Part shown: positions 23,752 through 30,114 of the stretch, piece by piece | Layout: every line of letters begins with the position of its first letter | How positions within the stretch are numbered: position 1 is the first letter of the stretch | Source of the DNA: a virus | Direction: 5' to 3' (one strand) | IMG/VR virus record: IMGVR_UViG_3300044546_001195 | Span: 1 to 39,601 of that record | Length of the DNA stretch: 39,601 nt | Translations under genes and position numbers: made by a program | Notes under the pieces: generated by a model | The model's database searches: none | Seen by the model: only the letters and a program-made list of their open reading frames with translations | What the model was told of the DNA's origin: nothing

Positions 23752-24129
23752 TTACACCAATAGATTTTTTATTTCTTCAGAACCATCAGGATTCGCTGAA
23801 TGTATTACGTATTCTGGGAATTTAATTTTTCTTTCATTACAATAACTTAGCAAAAACTTAGCACAGTCTAATCCAGTATAAACACGATTCTCGTCAAGAT
23901 TAAACCATTCTTCAAATGGTAGACTTTCTTTAAGTTCTACAACATCTGCTAAGTCATAATCAAATGTTACCAAATCTGGAACACCATTATCTTCTATCCA
24001 TTTTATGAATTGACCATATGAACGAACTATTTCCCATTCTTCATGGAATATACGACAATCTGCCCTATGATACATATAAGTAGCACAATCTCTGGGAATA
24101 CGCCAATCGTCTAAAAATAATCGTTTCAT
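23752..24129 (-). CDS. Cyclic-phosphate-processing receiver (cREC)-type protein
   Basis: A 125-residue protein with a receiver-like pattern but not a canonical receiver: RLFLDDWRIP at the start, PDLVTFDYDLAD in the middle, a TGLDCAKFLL helix and VIHSANPDGSEEI near the end. The L-x-DD-x-R-x-P, FDxDL and HSxN motifs are those of the 'cyclic-phosphate processing receiver' group, predicted in the literature to act on cyclic phosphate ends of RNA or nucleotides. A role beside the phage RNA ligase is inferred. The ATG is only 4 bases after a TAnnTTTG box, so the mRNA may be leaderless. Confidence 0.72.
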   Translation of the reverse strand: MKRLFLDDWRIPRDCATYMYHRADCRIFHEEWEIVRSYGQFIKWIEDNGVPDLVTFDYDLADVVELKESLPFEEWFNLDENRVYTGLDCAKFLLSYCNERKIKFPEYVIHSANPDGSEEIKNLLV

Positions 24130-24133
24130 AGTG

Positions 24134-24141
24134 CAAACATA
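24134..24141 (-). promoter_or_regulatory. Bacteroidetes-type -7 box (TATGTTTG)
   Basis: TATGTTTG on the minus strand, 4 bases before the ATG of the receiver-type gene. No -33 TTTG at 19 bases. Confidence 0.42.
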
Positions 24142-24164
24142 AGGATAAATTTTAATATATATAT

Positions 24165-24256
24165 TATGATCCGACTTAGGACCGGAATAGTTAGAAGCCC
24201 CAACGGGTAAACTATTGAAACCACTGAATTCGCTCCTCAGTGGTTTCGTTTTTTAA
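24165..24256 (+). ncRNA. Candidate phage small RNA upstream of nrdB
   Basis: This segment stands out from the flanking A/T-rich DNA by higher G+C and ordered pairing: a small TCCG/CGGA stem (about 24170-24185), a stem AATAGTT/AACTATT (24186-24192 with 24210-24216) enclosing a CCC-CAAC-GGG hairpin, and then an intrinsic terminator. An A/T-rich TTTTAATATATATA lies just upstream. A 14-codon frame (ATG at 24166, ending TAA at 24208) also fits, so a leader peptide is the alternative. No known riboswitch consensus was recognised. Confidence 0.5.
24217..24256 (+). terminator. Intrinsic terminator of the candidate small RNA
   Basis: An 11-bp perfect stem GAAACCACTGA/TCAGTGGTTTC with a 9-base loop, followed by a G and then six T. 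It lies upstream of nrdB rather than after a gene, so it must end a separate short transcript or act as an attenuator. Confidence 0.8.
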
Positions 24257-24318
24257 TAAACTTTTTTTATTTAAACTTTAATAAAAATAATATATAAAAC
24301 AAATAATAAAAAACAATT

Positions 24319-25284
24319 ATGGAAAATACAGAACATATTTTAAAAGAAAACCCGGGAAGATTTGTACTTTTCCCGCTTAAGTACCACGATATCTGGGAGA
24401 TGTATAAGACTGCTGAGCATTCATTTTGGACGGCCGAAGAGATTGACCTAGCACAAGACTTAACTGACTGGGATGAAAAGTTGAATGACGATGAAAGACA
24501 CTACATCAAAAATGTCCTTGCTTTCTTCGCAGCATCTGATGGTATCGTAAACGAAAACTTAGCAGAGAACTTTGTGAAAGAAGTTCAATATCCAGAAGCG
24601 AAAAGCTTTTATGGTTTTCAAATCGCAATGGAGAACGTACACTCTGAGACTTACTCTCTTTTGATTGATACTTATATCAAAGACGAAAAAGAAAAGGATC
24701 ATTTGTTTAACGCAATCGATACGGTTCCTTCTGTAAAGAAGAAAGCTGATTGGGCTTTAAAATGGATCGATTCAGAATCATTTGCAGAACGTTTAGTAGC
24801 TTTTGCTGCAGTAGAAGGTATCTTCTTCTCAGGATCATTCTGTTCTATCTTCTGGTTAAAGAAAAGAGGTTTAATGCCTGGTTTAGCTTTCTCTAATGAG
24901 TTGATTTCAAGAGATGAAGGTTTGCATTGCGAGTTTGCTTGTTTGTTACACAACAAACACATCACAAACAAAGTAAGTCAAGAAAGAATCACAGAGATTA
25001 TTACTGAAGCTGTTGAGATTGAAAAAGAGTTTGTAACAGATTCTTTACCTGTATCTCTTATTGGAATGAATGCAAAGTTGATGCAACAATATATTGAGTT
25101 CGTTGCTGACTATTGGTTAAGTGAACTTGGTTGTAAAAAATTCTATAACGCTGAAAATCCTTTCGACTTTATGGATATGCTTTCTTTACAAAACAAATCA
25201 AACTTCTTTGAGAAAAGAGTGTCTGAATATCAAAAAGCATCTGACAAGAATATCGACTTCGATAACATGGACGATGACTTCTAA
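24319..25284 (+). CDS. nrdB: Class I ribonucleotide reductase small subunit (NrdB/R2)
   Basis: A 321-residue R2 protein. The di-iron ligands are all present: D74 ([10 protein letters not shown]), E105 and H108 (MENVHSE), E166 (AAVEGIFF), E200 and H203 ([10 protein letters not shown]); the radical tyrosine is Y112. Sequence is closest in style to the eukaryote-like R2 group also found in Bacteroidetes ([22 protein letters not shown]). The C-terminal tail FDNMDDDF ends in the residues that dock on the large subunit. It supplies the tyrosyl radical for deoxynucleotide synthesis. No large subunit is in the window, so it either lies elsewhere in the phage or the host NrdA is used. A possible attenuator or small RNA precedes it. 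Confidence 0.96.
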   Translation: MENTEHILKENPGRFVLFPLKYHDIWEMYKTAEHSFWTAEEIDLAQDLTDWDEKLNDDERHYIKNVLAFFAASDGIVNENLAENFVKEVQYPEAKSFYGFQIAMENVHSETYSLLIDTYIKDEKEKDHLFNAIDTVPSVKKKADWALKWIDSESFAERLVAFAAVEGIFFSGSFCSIFWLKKRGLMPGLAFSNELISRDEGLHCEFACLLHNKHITNKVSQERITEIITEAVEIEKEFVTDSLPVSLIGMNAKLMQQYIEFVADYWLSELGCKKFYNAENPFDFMDMLSLQNKSNFFEKRVSEYQKASDKNIDFDNMDDDF

Positions 25285-25303
25285 ATATAAAGAAAATATA
25301 AAA

Positions 25304-25336
25304 TGCCTGCTTATATAAAGAGCAGGTATTTTTGTT
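25304..25336 (+). terminator. Intrinsic terminator after nrdB
   Basis: TGCCTGCT and AGCAGGTA pair (one wobble) around a 9-base loop, followed by TTTTTG. Confidence 0.75.
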
Positions 25337-25385
25337 TAAACATATTATGTTGTTTTTAATATAATATAAAAAATAATAAATGTAA

Positions 25386-26696
25386 ATGACAGAAAAAGTA
25401 AACGAACGTGTGAGCTACAAAGTTAAAGACATCTCTCTTGCAGAATTTGGAAGAAAAGAGATTAGACTTGCAGAGGCGGAGATGCCAGGATTGATGGCAA
25501 TACGTAAAGAATACGAAGAAAAACTTCCTTTAAAAGGAGCTAGAATCGCAGGATGTCTACATATGACTATCCAAACTGCAGTTCTGATTGAAACTCTTGT
25601 AGAATTAGGTGCAGAAGTATCTTGGAGTTCTTGTAATATTTTCTCTACACAAGATCACGCTGCGGCAGCAATCGCAGAAGCTGGAGTTCCAGTATATGCT
25701 TGGAAAGGAATGAATGAAGAAGAGTTTGATTGGTGTATCGAACAAACAATCAACGCATTCGAAGGTGGTAAATACCTTAATATGATTTTAGATGACGGTG
25801 GTGATTTAACAAACTTAGTTTTTGACAAATATCCACATTTAGCAGAAGATATTAAAGGTTTATCTGAAGAAACTACAACAGGAGTTCACAGACTTTATGA
25901 AAGAATGAAAAACGGAACTCTTTTATTACCAGCAATCAATGTAAACGATTCTGTTACTAAATCTAAGTTTGACAACAAATACGGATGTAAAGAATCTTTA
26001 GTAGACTCTATTCGTAGAGCAACTGACGTTATGATGGCAGGTAAAGTTTCTGTTGTATGTGGATATGGTGATGTAGGAAAAGGTTCGGCGGCTTCTTTAC
26101 AAGGTGCAGGTGCAAGAGTTATTGTTACTGAGATTGATCCTATTTGTGCTTTACAAGCAGCAATGGATGGATTTGAAGTAAAAAAACTTGACAATGTAAT
26201 CCATTTAGCAGACATCGTAGTTACTGCAACAGGAAACAAAGACATTATTAAAGGTAGACACTTTCTTGCGATGAAAGATAAGACTATCGTTTGTAATATT
26301 GGACACTTTGACAATGAGATTGATATGACTTGGTTAAATAAAAGCTATTCTAAGATTGAAGTTAAACCACAAGTTGATATCTATGATGTAGAAGGAAAAG
26401 ACGTTATCGTATTGGCAGAAGGAAGACTTGTGAACTTAGGTTGTGCTACAGGACATCCATCATTCGTAATGTCAAACTCTTTCACAAACCAAGTTCTTGC
26501 ACAGTTAGAACTTTGGAATAACTCTGATAAATATGAGAATAAAGTTTATACTTTACCTAAACATTTAGATGAGAAAGTAGCCAGACTTCACTTAGAGAAG
26601 ATTGGTGTAGAATTAGATGAACTTTCTAAAGAACAGGCTGATTATATTGGTGTTGCAGTAGAAGGACCATACAAAAACGACGAATACAGATACTAA
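25386..26696 (+). CDS. ahcY: S-adenosylhomocysteine hydrolase
   Basis: A full-length, 436-residue SAH hydrolase. Visible family blocks: [38 protein letters not shown], the NAD-binding loop [24 protein letters not shown] and the conserved C-terminus ending PYKNDEYRY with the penultimate-region lysine and tyrosine that close the cofactor site of the neighbouring subunit. It splits SAH into adenosine and homocysteine and so removes the product inhibitor of methyltransferases. The DNA cytosine methyltransferase starts one base after its stop codon, which suggests it supports DNA methylation during infection. SAH hydrolase is very rare in phages; acquisition from a Bacteroidetes host is inferred. 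Confidence 0.96.
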   Translation: MTEKVNERVSYKVKDISLAEFGRKEIRLAEAEMPGLMAIRKEYEEKLPLKGARIAGCLHMTIQTAVLIETLVELGAEVSWSSCNIFSTQDHAAAAIAEAGVPVYAWKGMNEEEFDWCIEQTINAFEGGKYLNMILDDGGDLTNLVFDKYPHLAEDIKGLSEETTTGVHRLYERMKNGTLLLPAINVNDSVTKSKFDNKYGCKESLVDSIRRATDVMMAGKVSVVCGYGDVGKGSAASLQGAGARVIVTEIDPICALQAAMDGFEVKKLDNVIHLADIVVTATGNKDIIKGRHFLAMKDKTIVCNIGHFDNEIDMTWLNKSYSKIEVKPQVDIYDVEGKDVIVLAEGRLVNLGCATGHPSFVMSNSFTNQVLAQLELWNNSDKYENKVYTLPKHLDEKVARLHLEKIGVELDELSKEQADYIGVAVEGPYKNDEYRY

Positions 26697-26697
26697 G

Positions 26698-27543
26698 ATG
26701 AACGTTCTTTCTTTATTTGATGGTATGTCTTGTGGACACATTGCTTTAGAAAAGCTTGGTATTGAAGTTGATCAATACTTTGCATCTGAGATAGAAGAAG
26801 CTTCTATTAAAGTAACTATGACAAACTATCCAAATACTATTCAAATAGGAGACGTTACTAAAGTGAATGGAAAAGATCTTCCAAAAATCGACTTGTTGAT
26901 TGGAGGAAGTCCTTGTCAATCACTATCCAATGCTGGAAATGGCTCTGGTTTTGACGGTAAGAGTGGGTTGTTCTATGAATGGGTAAGACTTTTGAAAGAA
27001 TGCCAACCAAAATACTTTATGCTTGAGAATGTAAAGATGAAGAAAGAATGGCAGGCGGTTATTACTGATATCTTAGGTGTAGAACCAATTCTTATCAATA
27101 GTAATCTTTTTTCCGCTCAGAATCGTCAGAGACTTTATTGGACTAATATTCCAATGAATACTTTACCTGATGATAAAGAGATTTACATCGAAGACATATT
27201 AGAAAGTGGATTTGATAAAAAGTATTGGTTACCTGAAAAGAACGCTGGATTGCTGAGCAAGAAAGTTGATATAACTGGTGCACCCGATATCTGTTGTATA
27301 GATGTTTACAACAAACGATATAAGAAGGATAGAAAAAGTCCTACTTTAACACATCCTTGTCATAACTCTTTAAGACTTTTACAAGATGGTAAGTTCAGAA
27401 AGCTAACGCCCATTGAATGTGAGCGACTTCAAACTGTTCCGGATGGATACACTAAAGGAGTTTCAGACACACATCGATATGCGATGCTTGGAAACGGCTG
27501 GACTGTAGATGTTATAGCACACATATTTAAAAACCTCGTTTAA
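26698..27543 (+). CDS. DNA (cytosine-5) methyltransferase
   Basis: A 281-residue C5-cytosine methyltransferase. Motif I LSLFDGMSCG binds SAM; GGSPCQSLSNAG is motif IV with catalytic C73; MLENVKM is motif VI (ENV); QNRQRLYWTN is motif VIII; and RKLTPIECERLQTVPDGY followed by AMLGNGWTV form motifs IX-X. The target-recognition region is short. The overall pattern is near the Dnmt3-like/phage 'orphan' group. No restriction partner lies beside it, so it probably protects phage DNA from host restriction. It begins one base after the SAH hydrolase stop codon and its last codons form a terminator stem. Confidence 0.95.
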   Translation: MNVLSLFDGMSCGHIALEKLGIEVDQYFASEIEEASIKVTMTNYPNTIQIGDVTKVNGKDLPKIDLLIGGSPCQSLSNAGNGSGFDGKSGLFYEWVRLLKECQPKYFMLENVKMKKEWQAVITDILGVEPILINSNLFSAQNRQRLYWTNIPMNTLPDDKEIYIEDILESGFDKKYWLPEKNAGLLSKKVDITGAPDICCIDVYNKRYKKDRKSPTLTHPCHNSLRLLQDGKFRKLTPIECERLQTVPDGYTKGVSDTHRYAMLGNGWTVDVIAHIFKNLV

Positions 27544-27560
27544 GACGAGGTTTTTTTGTT
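27531..27560 (+). terminator. Terminator overlapping the methyltransferase stop codon
   Basis: AAACCTCGT-TTAAG-ACGAGGTTT with a following T-run; the TAA stop is in the loop. Confidence 0.85.
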
Positions 27561-27570
27561 TTTATAAAAT

Positions 27571-27579
27571 AATATATAA
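27571..27579 (+). promoter_or_regulatory. AATATATA-N3-ATG start motif
   Basis: AATATATAA followed by CGT and the ATG at 27583. Confidence 0.55.
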
Positions 27580-27582
27580 CGT

Positions 27583-27873
27583 ATGAAGATATTAAGATTT
27601 GAAGAGTTTGAAATAAACGAATCTCTACCTAATAAGAAAACGGTAAATCAGTTGAAAAAGGTTATGAAGCAGTCTGCTAAAACAGATATTGGAAATCGTA
27701 TTTCGGACATGAACAAACAGGGAGCAAACCTACACTATATGCAAAATCCTATCGAGACTGGCATTGAATCGAAAGAAGACTATGACGAACACAACAAGAA
27801 ATTCGTTTCTTCTTGGAACCTAAAAGGTATGTTAGGACCATTCAAAGGAGAAGACAATAAACAAAACAAATAA
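27583..27873 (+). CDS. Small protein with capsid-targeting-like N-terminus
   Basis: A 96-residue basic protein beginning MKILRFEEFEINESLP. The first 13 residues match the family of related N-termini in this window and end in I11-N12-E13, a fit to the T4 prohead-protease (gp21) rule of cleavage after L/I-x-E. The rest (lysine-rich with NIGxR-like helix and a WNLKGMLGPFKG stretch) has no recognised domain. If packaged and processed it would be an internal head protein of about 83 residues. First of five consecutive genes carrying the peptide. Confidence 0.72.
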   Translation: MKILRFEEFEINESLPNKKTVNQLKKVMKQSAKTDIGNRISDMNKQGANLHYMQNPIETGIESKEDYDEHNKKFVSSWNLKGMLGPFKGEDNKQNK

Positions 27874-27883
27874 ATATTTAAAA

Positions 27884-28645
27884 GTGATTTATTTAGAAAA
27901 ATATTTGGATTTTATGAGTAAAGGAATATTAATACCTATTGGTGGGGCCGAAAGTAAAGGATCTAAAGTAGATATAGATAATAGTATTCTATCAGAAGTT
28001 ATAAAAGTTTCTAAATTTGGAACGGATTCAAATATTATAATAATTCCAACCGCATCATCTTATCAAAATGAAATAGATTCTGAATATAGAACTACTTTTG
28101 AAAGATTTGGATGTAAAAATATAAAAACATTATTCATATCATCAAAAGATGAAGTAGATTCTGCTGATAATTTGGATCTATTAAACAATTCAAATATTTT
28201 AATGTTTTCAGGTGGTAATCAATCAAAAATAAGTGAATGTTTTTTAGGTACTAAATTTTTAGAATGTTTAAAAAATAAATTTAACTCAGAACACTTTGTT
28301 TTGGTGGGTACATCAGCAGGAGCAATGTGTATGTCAGAAAACATGATAACTGGCGGTGATAAAAATGTTAAATGTGGAATAGGTCTTTCTTTAATACCCG
28401 AATTTATAATTGATAGTCACTTTATCGAAAGAGATAGACTCGGTAGACTAGTTGAGGCAATTTCTATTTATCCAAATAGAATTGGTGTTGGTTTGGCAGA
28501 AGATACAGCAATCATAATAAAGAATGGTAAATTTAGGGTTATAGGATCTGGCAATGTTACCGTTTTCGATTCCAATGATTTGAAAAATGATTTAGAGTTT
28601 AGCGTTTTATCGTCAGGTGATACATTTAATATTAAAAATATATAA
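27884..28645 (+). CDS. Cyanophycinase-like serine peptidase (family S51)
   Basis: A 253-residue S51 peptidase. It shows ILIPIGGAESKGS, IIIIPTASS, LMFSGGNQSKI, the nucleophile elbow VGTSAGAMCM (S144), IIDSHFIERDRLGRLVEA (H179) and GVGLAEDTAIII, the full cyanophycinase-type order. Those enzymes hydrolyse beta-Asp-Arg storage polymers; relatives cleave Asp-X dipeptides, so the substrate is open. I use the GTG at 27884 rather than the ATG at 27914: the extra ten residues (MIYLEKYLDF) match the shared N-terminal peptide of neighbouring genes, though no L/I-x-E site follows closely. With the ATG, the protein would start exactly at the enzyme core. Confidence 0.85.
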   Translation: MIYLEKYLDFMSKGILIPIGGAESKGSKVDIDNSILSEVIKVSKFGTDSNIIIIPTASSYQNEIDSEYRTTFERFGCKNIKTLFISSKDEVDSADNLDLLNNSNILMFSGGNQSKISECFLGTKFLECLKNKFNSEHFVLVGTSAGAMCMSENMITGGDKNVKCGIGLSLIPEFIIDSHFIERDRLGRLVEAISIYPNRIGVGLAEDTAIIIKNGKFRVIGSGNVTVFDSNDLKNDLEFSVLSSGDTFNIKNI

Positions 28646-28650
28646 ATAAT

Positions 28651-29535
28651 ATGAAATATCTAAGCAAATACGAAAGTTTTTTAAATATCATAAAAGAGGC
28701 GGTATCCAATAGAAAGTTGATTCTTCTATCAGGACCTAGTGCTTCCGGAAAGTCATATCTGGCGGAAAAAACTTTAGGTGCAAAAAATTGGTACGAAGGA
28801 GATACTTCTGTAGCTTTGATTGGAACCGACAACTTTGGTGGTGAATCGAAGAAGACATTTCCAATGTTCTCAAAGTTGTTGAAGGAATTTGGTTGTCCGG
28901 AACTGGCTAAGTTTAAAGGAGACTGGTATTGGCTTATAGAGCTTTACAAAGATGACTACAAGAAATGGCAAGAAGTTGCATCAGATGAAGAGAAGAAGAA
29001 ATACGAAGAACTAAAAAGAAAGCTTCCTTTTGAGAAGTCACAAGACGAAAGTAAAAACTTTCCACACTACGGAAAGGATGGTAGGATTTGTGGAATGGCT
29101 TGGACAGCACACCTGTTACCAGAATCAGTAACCACCATTATATTCGACGACATATCAACAGGAATAGAAAACTATTTCAAAGTGCAAGACATTCTTGCTT
29201 TCACTCCATTGGATTGGATGATGAAGAACATCAAGTCTAGGGAAATCAATGTGAACGAAGAAGGAACTACCTTATATCAATATTGTGATTGGTTTATGGC
29301 AACAGACAAACCAGACTTAGATAATAAGATGTATACCGCAGAAATACTGACTGAGCTTTTAACAGAAGCAGGTCATGACAATCCAAAAGAAATACTAATC
29401 AGATTAGGAGTAAAAGGAGAGTTAGAGAATGAATTTTATATAACAACAAAACCAGGAGTTAAACCTGAAATTATTGTAAACACAAGAGACAAATCTACAG
29501 GAAGAGCAATCGGAATAGATGACTTATCGATATAA
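28651..29535 (+). CDS. P-loop kinase-like protein with capsid-targeting-like N-terminus
   Basis: A 294-residue protein. Residues 1-16 (MKYLSKYESFLNIIKE) match the shared N-terminal peptide and end in I-K-E, a possible prohead-protease site. Immediately after, KLILLSGPSASGKSYLAEK is a strand plus Walker A loop. TTIIFDDIST near residue 170 fits a Walker B strand. The rest does not match a kinase I can name; nucleotide, polynucleotide or zeta-toxin-like kinases are possible. Placement of the P-loop only a few residues beyond the peptide suggests the peptide is an add-on to a complete enzyme. AATATATAA lies 5 bases before the ATG. Confidence 0.78.
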   Translation: MKYLSKYESFLNIIKEAVSNRKLILLSGPSASGKSYLAEKTLGAKNWYEGDTSVALIGTDNFGGESKKTFPMFSKLLKEFGCPELAKFKGDWYWLIELYKDDYKKWQEVASDEEKKKYEELKRKLPFEKSQDESKNFPHYGKDGRICGMAWTAHLLPESVTTIIFDDISTGIENYFKVQDILAFTPLDWMMKNIKSREINVNEEGTTLYQYCDWFMATDKPDLDNKMYTAEILTELLTEAGHDNPKEILIRLGVKGELENEFYITTKPGVKPEIIVNTRDKSTGRAIGIDDLSI

Positions 29536-29541
29536 AAAATT

Positions 29542-29550
29542 AATATATAA
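29542..29550 (+). promoter_or_regulatory. AATATATA-N3-ATG start motif
   Basis: AATATATAA followed by ACT and the ATG at 29554; extended on the left to TTAATATATAA. Confidence 0.55.
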
Positions 29551-29553
29551 ACT

Positions 29554-29841
29554 ATGAAATATTTAAAAACATTTGAAGGCTACAACGATAAGAGTTTAGC
29601 AAGAGAGATTGCAGAAGACTTACTTCCACAACTACAAAAGATTAGAGACGAAAAAGGAATCTTTACCGTAAGTATGTTCGACAACTTCATGGAAGAAAGA
29701 AAAGGAGATATGAAATTGACTGACGAAGTTATTTCAGAACTTGTTGATTTAGGATTCCAATTCGACTATGATGATTCAGAAGACGAATATGACAGAGATC
29801 CTTTTGAAGGATACCCAGGAATGGAATACAGCTTAAACTAA
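29554..29841 (+). CDS. Small acidic protein with capsid-targeting-like N-terminus
   Basis: A 95-residue protein beginning MKYLKTFEGYNDKS, with I19-A20-E21 as a possible cleavage site. The rest is helical and then strongly acidic (YDDSEDEYDRDPFEG near the C-terminus). No family recognised. A hairpin terminator follows the stop codon. Confidence 0.72.
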   Translation: MKYLKTFEGYNDKSLAREIAEDLLPQLQKIRDEKGIFTVSMFDNFMEERKGDMKLTDEVISELVDLGFQFDYDDSEDEYDRDPFEGYPGMEYSLN

Positions 29842-29844
29842 ATA

Positions 29845-29874
29845 AAAAAGAGACTCAACTGAGTCTCTTTTGTT
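29845..29874. terminator. Bidirectional terminator
   Basis: AAAAGAGACTCA-AC-TGAGTCTCTTTT, between convergent genes. The stem is almost the same as that of the terminator at 521-553. Confidence 0.85.
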
Positions 29875-30043
29875 ATTTTAAAACCATATATTTTACACCA
29901 TCAACAATCTTAACGACATATTTACCAGTGTCTTTTTTCTCGACTTTTTTAGTAGCACGCTTAGACGCAGTTGCACCTTTAACACTTTTTTCAGCCTCAC
30001 CAAATTTGTTTTTTAAAACTTCCCTCATTGAATATCTTTCCAT
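29873..30043 (-). CDS. Small lysine-rich protein (56 residues)
   Basis: ATG at 30041-30043 to TAA at 29873-29875 encodes 56 residues: MERYSMREVLKNKFGEAEKS, then a basic linker (ASKRATKKVEKK) and a short beta-like tail ending VKYMVLK. A TATCTTTG box lies 25 bases before the start and a terminator at the end, making a stand-alone unit like the 58-residue gene near 14.5 kb. Not recognised; early, nucleic-acid-binding function is a guess from composition and promoter type. Confidence 0.65.
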   Translation of the reverse strand: MERYSMREVLKNKFGEAEKSVKGATASKRATKKVEKKDTGKYVVKIVDGVKYMVLK

Positions 30044-30068
30044 AGCTTTTCGTTTTTAGATTGTCTTA

Positions 30069-30076
30069 CAAAGATA
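30069..30076 (-). promoter_or_regulatory. Bacteroidetes-type -7 box (TATCTTTG)
   Basis: TATCTTTG on the minus strand, 25 bases before the 56-residue gene. No TTTG at the -33 position. Confidence 0.5.
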
Positions 30077-30102
30077 AGAATCTTTTTGAATGTGGTCACT
30101 AT

Positions 30103-30111
30103 AATATATAG
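30103..30111 (+). promoter_or_regulatory. AATATATA-N3-ATG start motif
   Basis: AATATATAG followed by AAT and the ATG at 30115. Confidence 0.55.
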
Positions 30112-30114
30112 AAT

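Noticed and set aside
24166-24210. tRNA gene in the structured island before nrdB
   Set aside because: The stems do not form a cloverleaf, there is no T-loop TTCGA or acceptor pairing, and an intrinsic terminator is part of the structure.
25327-25334. TATTTTTG as a host-type -7 box for ahcY
   Set aside because: It is the T-run of the nrdB terminator, and there is no TTTG 19 bases upstream.
25895-26314. 139-codon reverse frame inside the SAH hydrolase gene
   Set aside because: The forward frame is an unmistakable SAH hydrolase; the reverse frame has no recognisable features and arises from codon bias.
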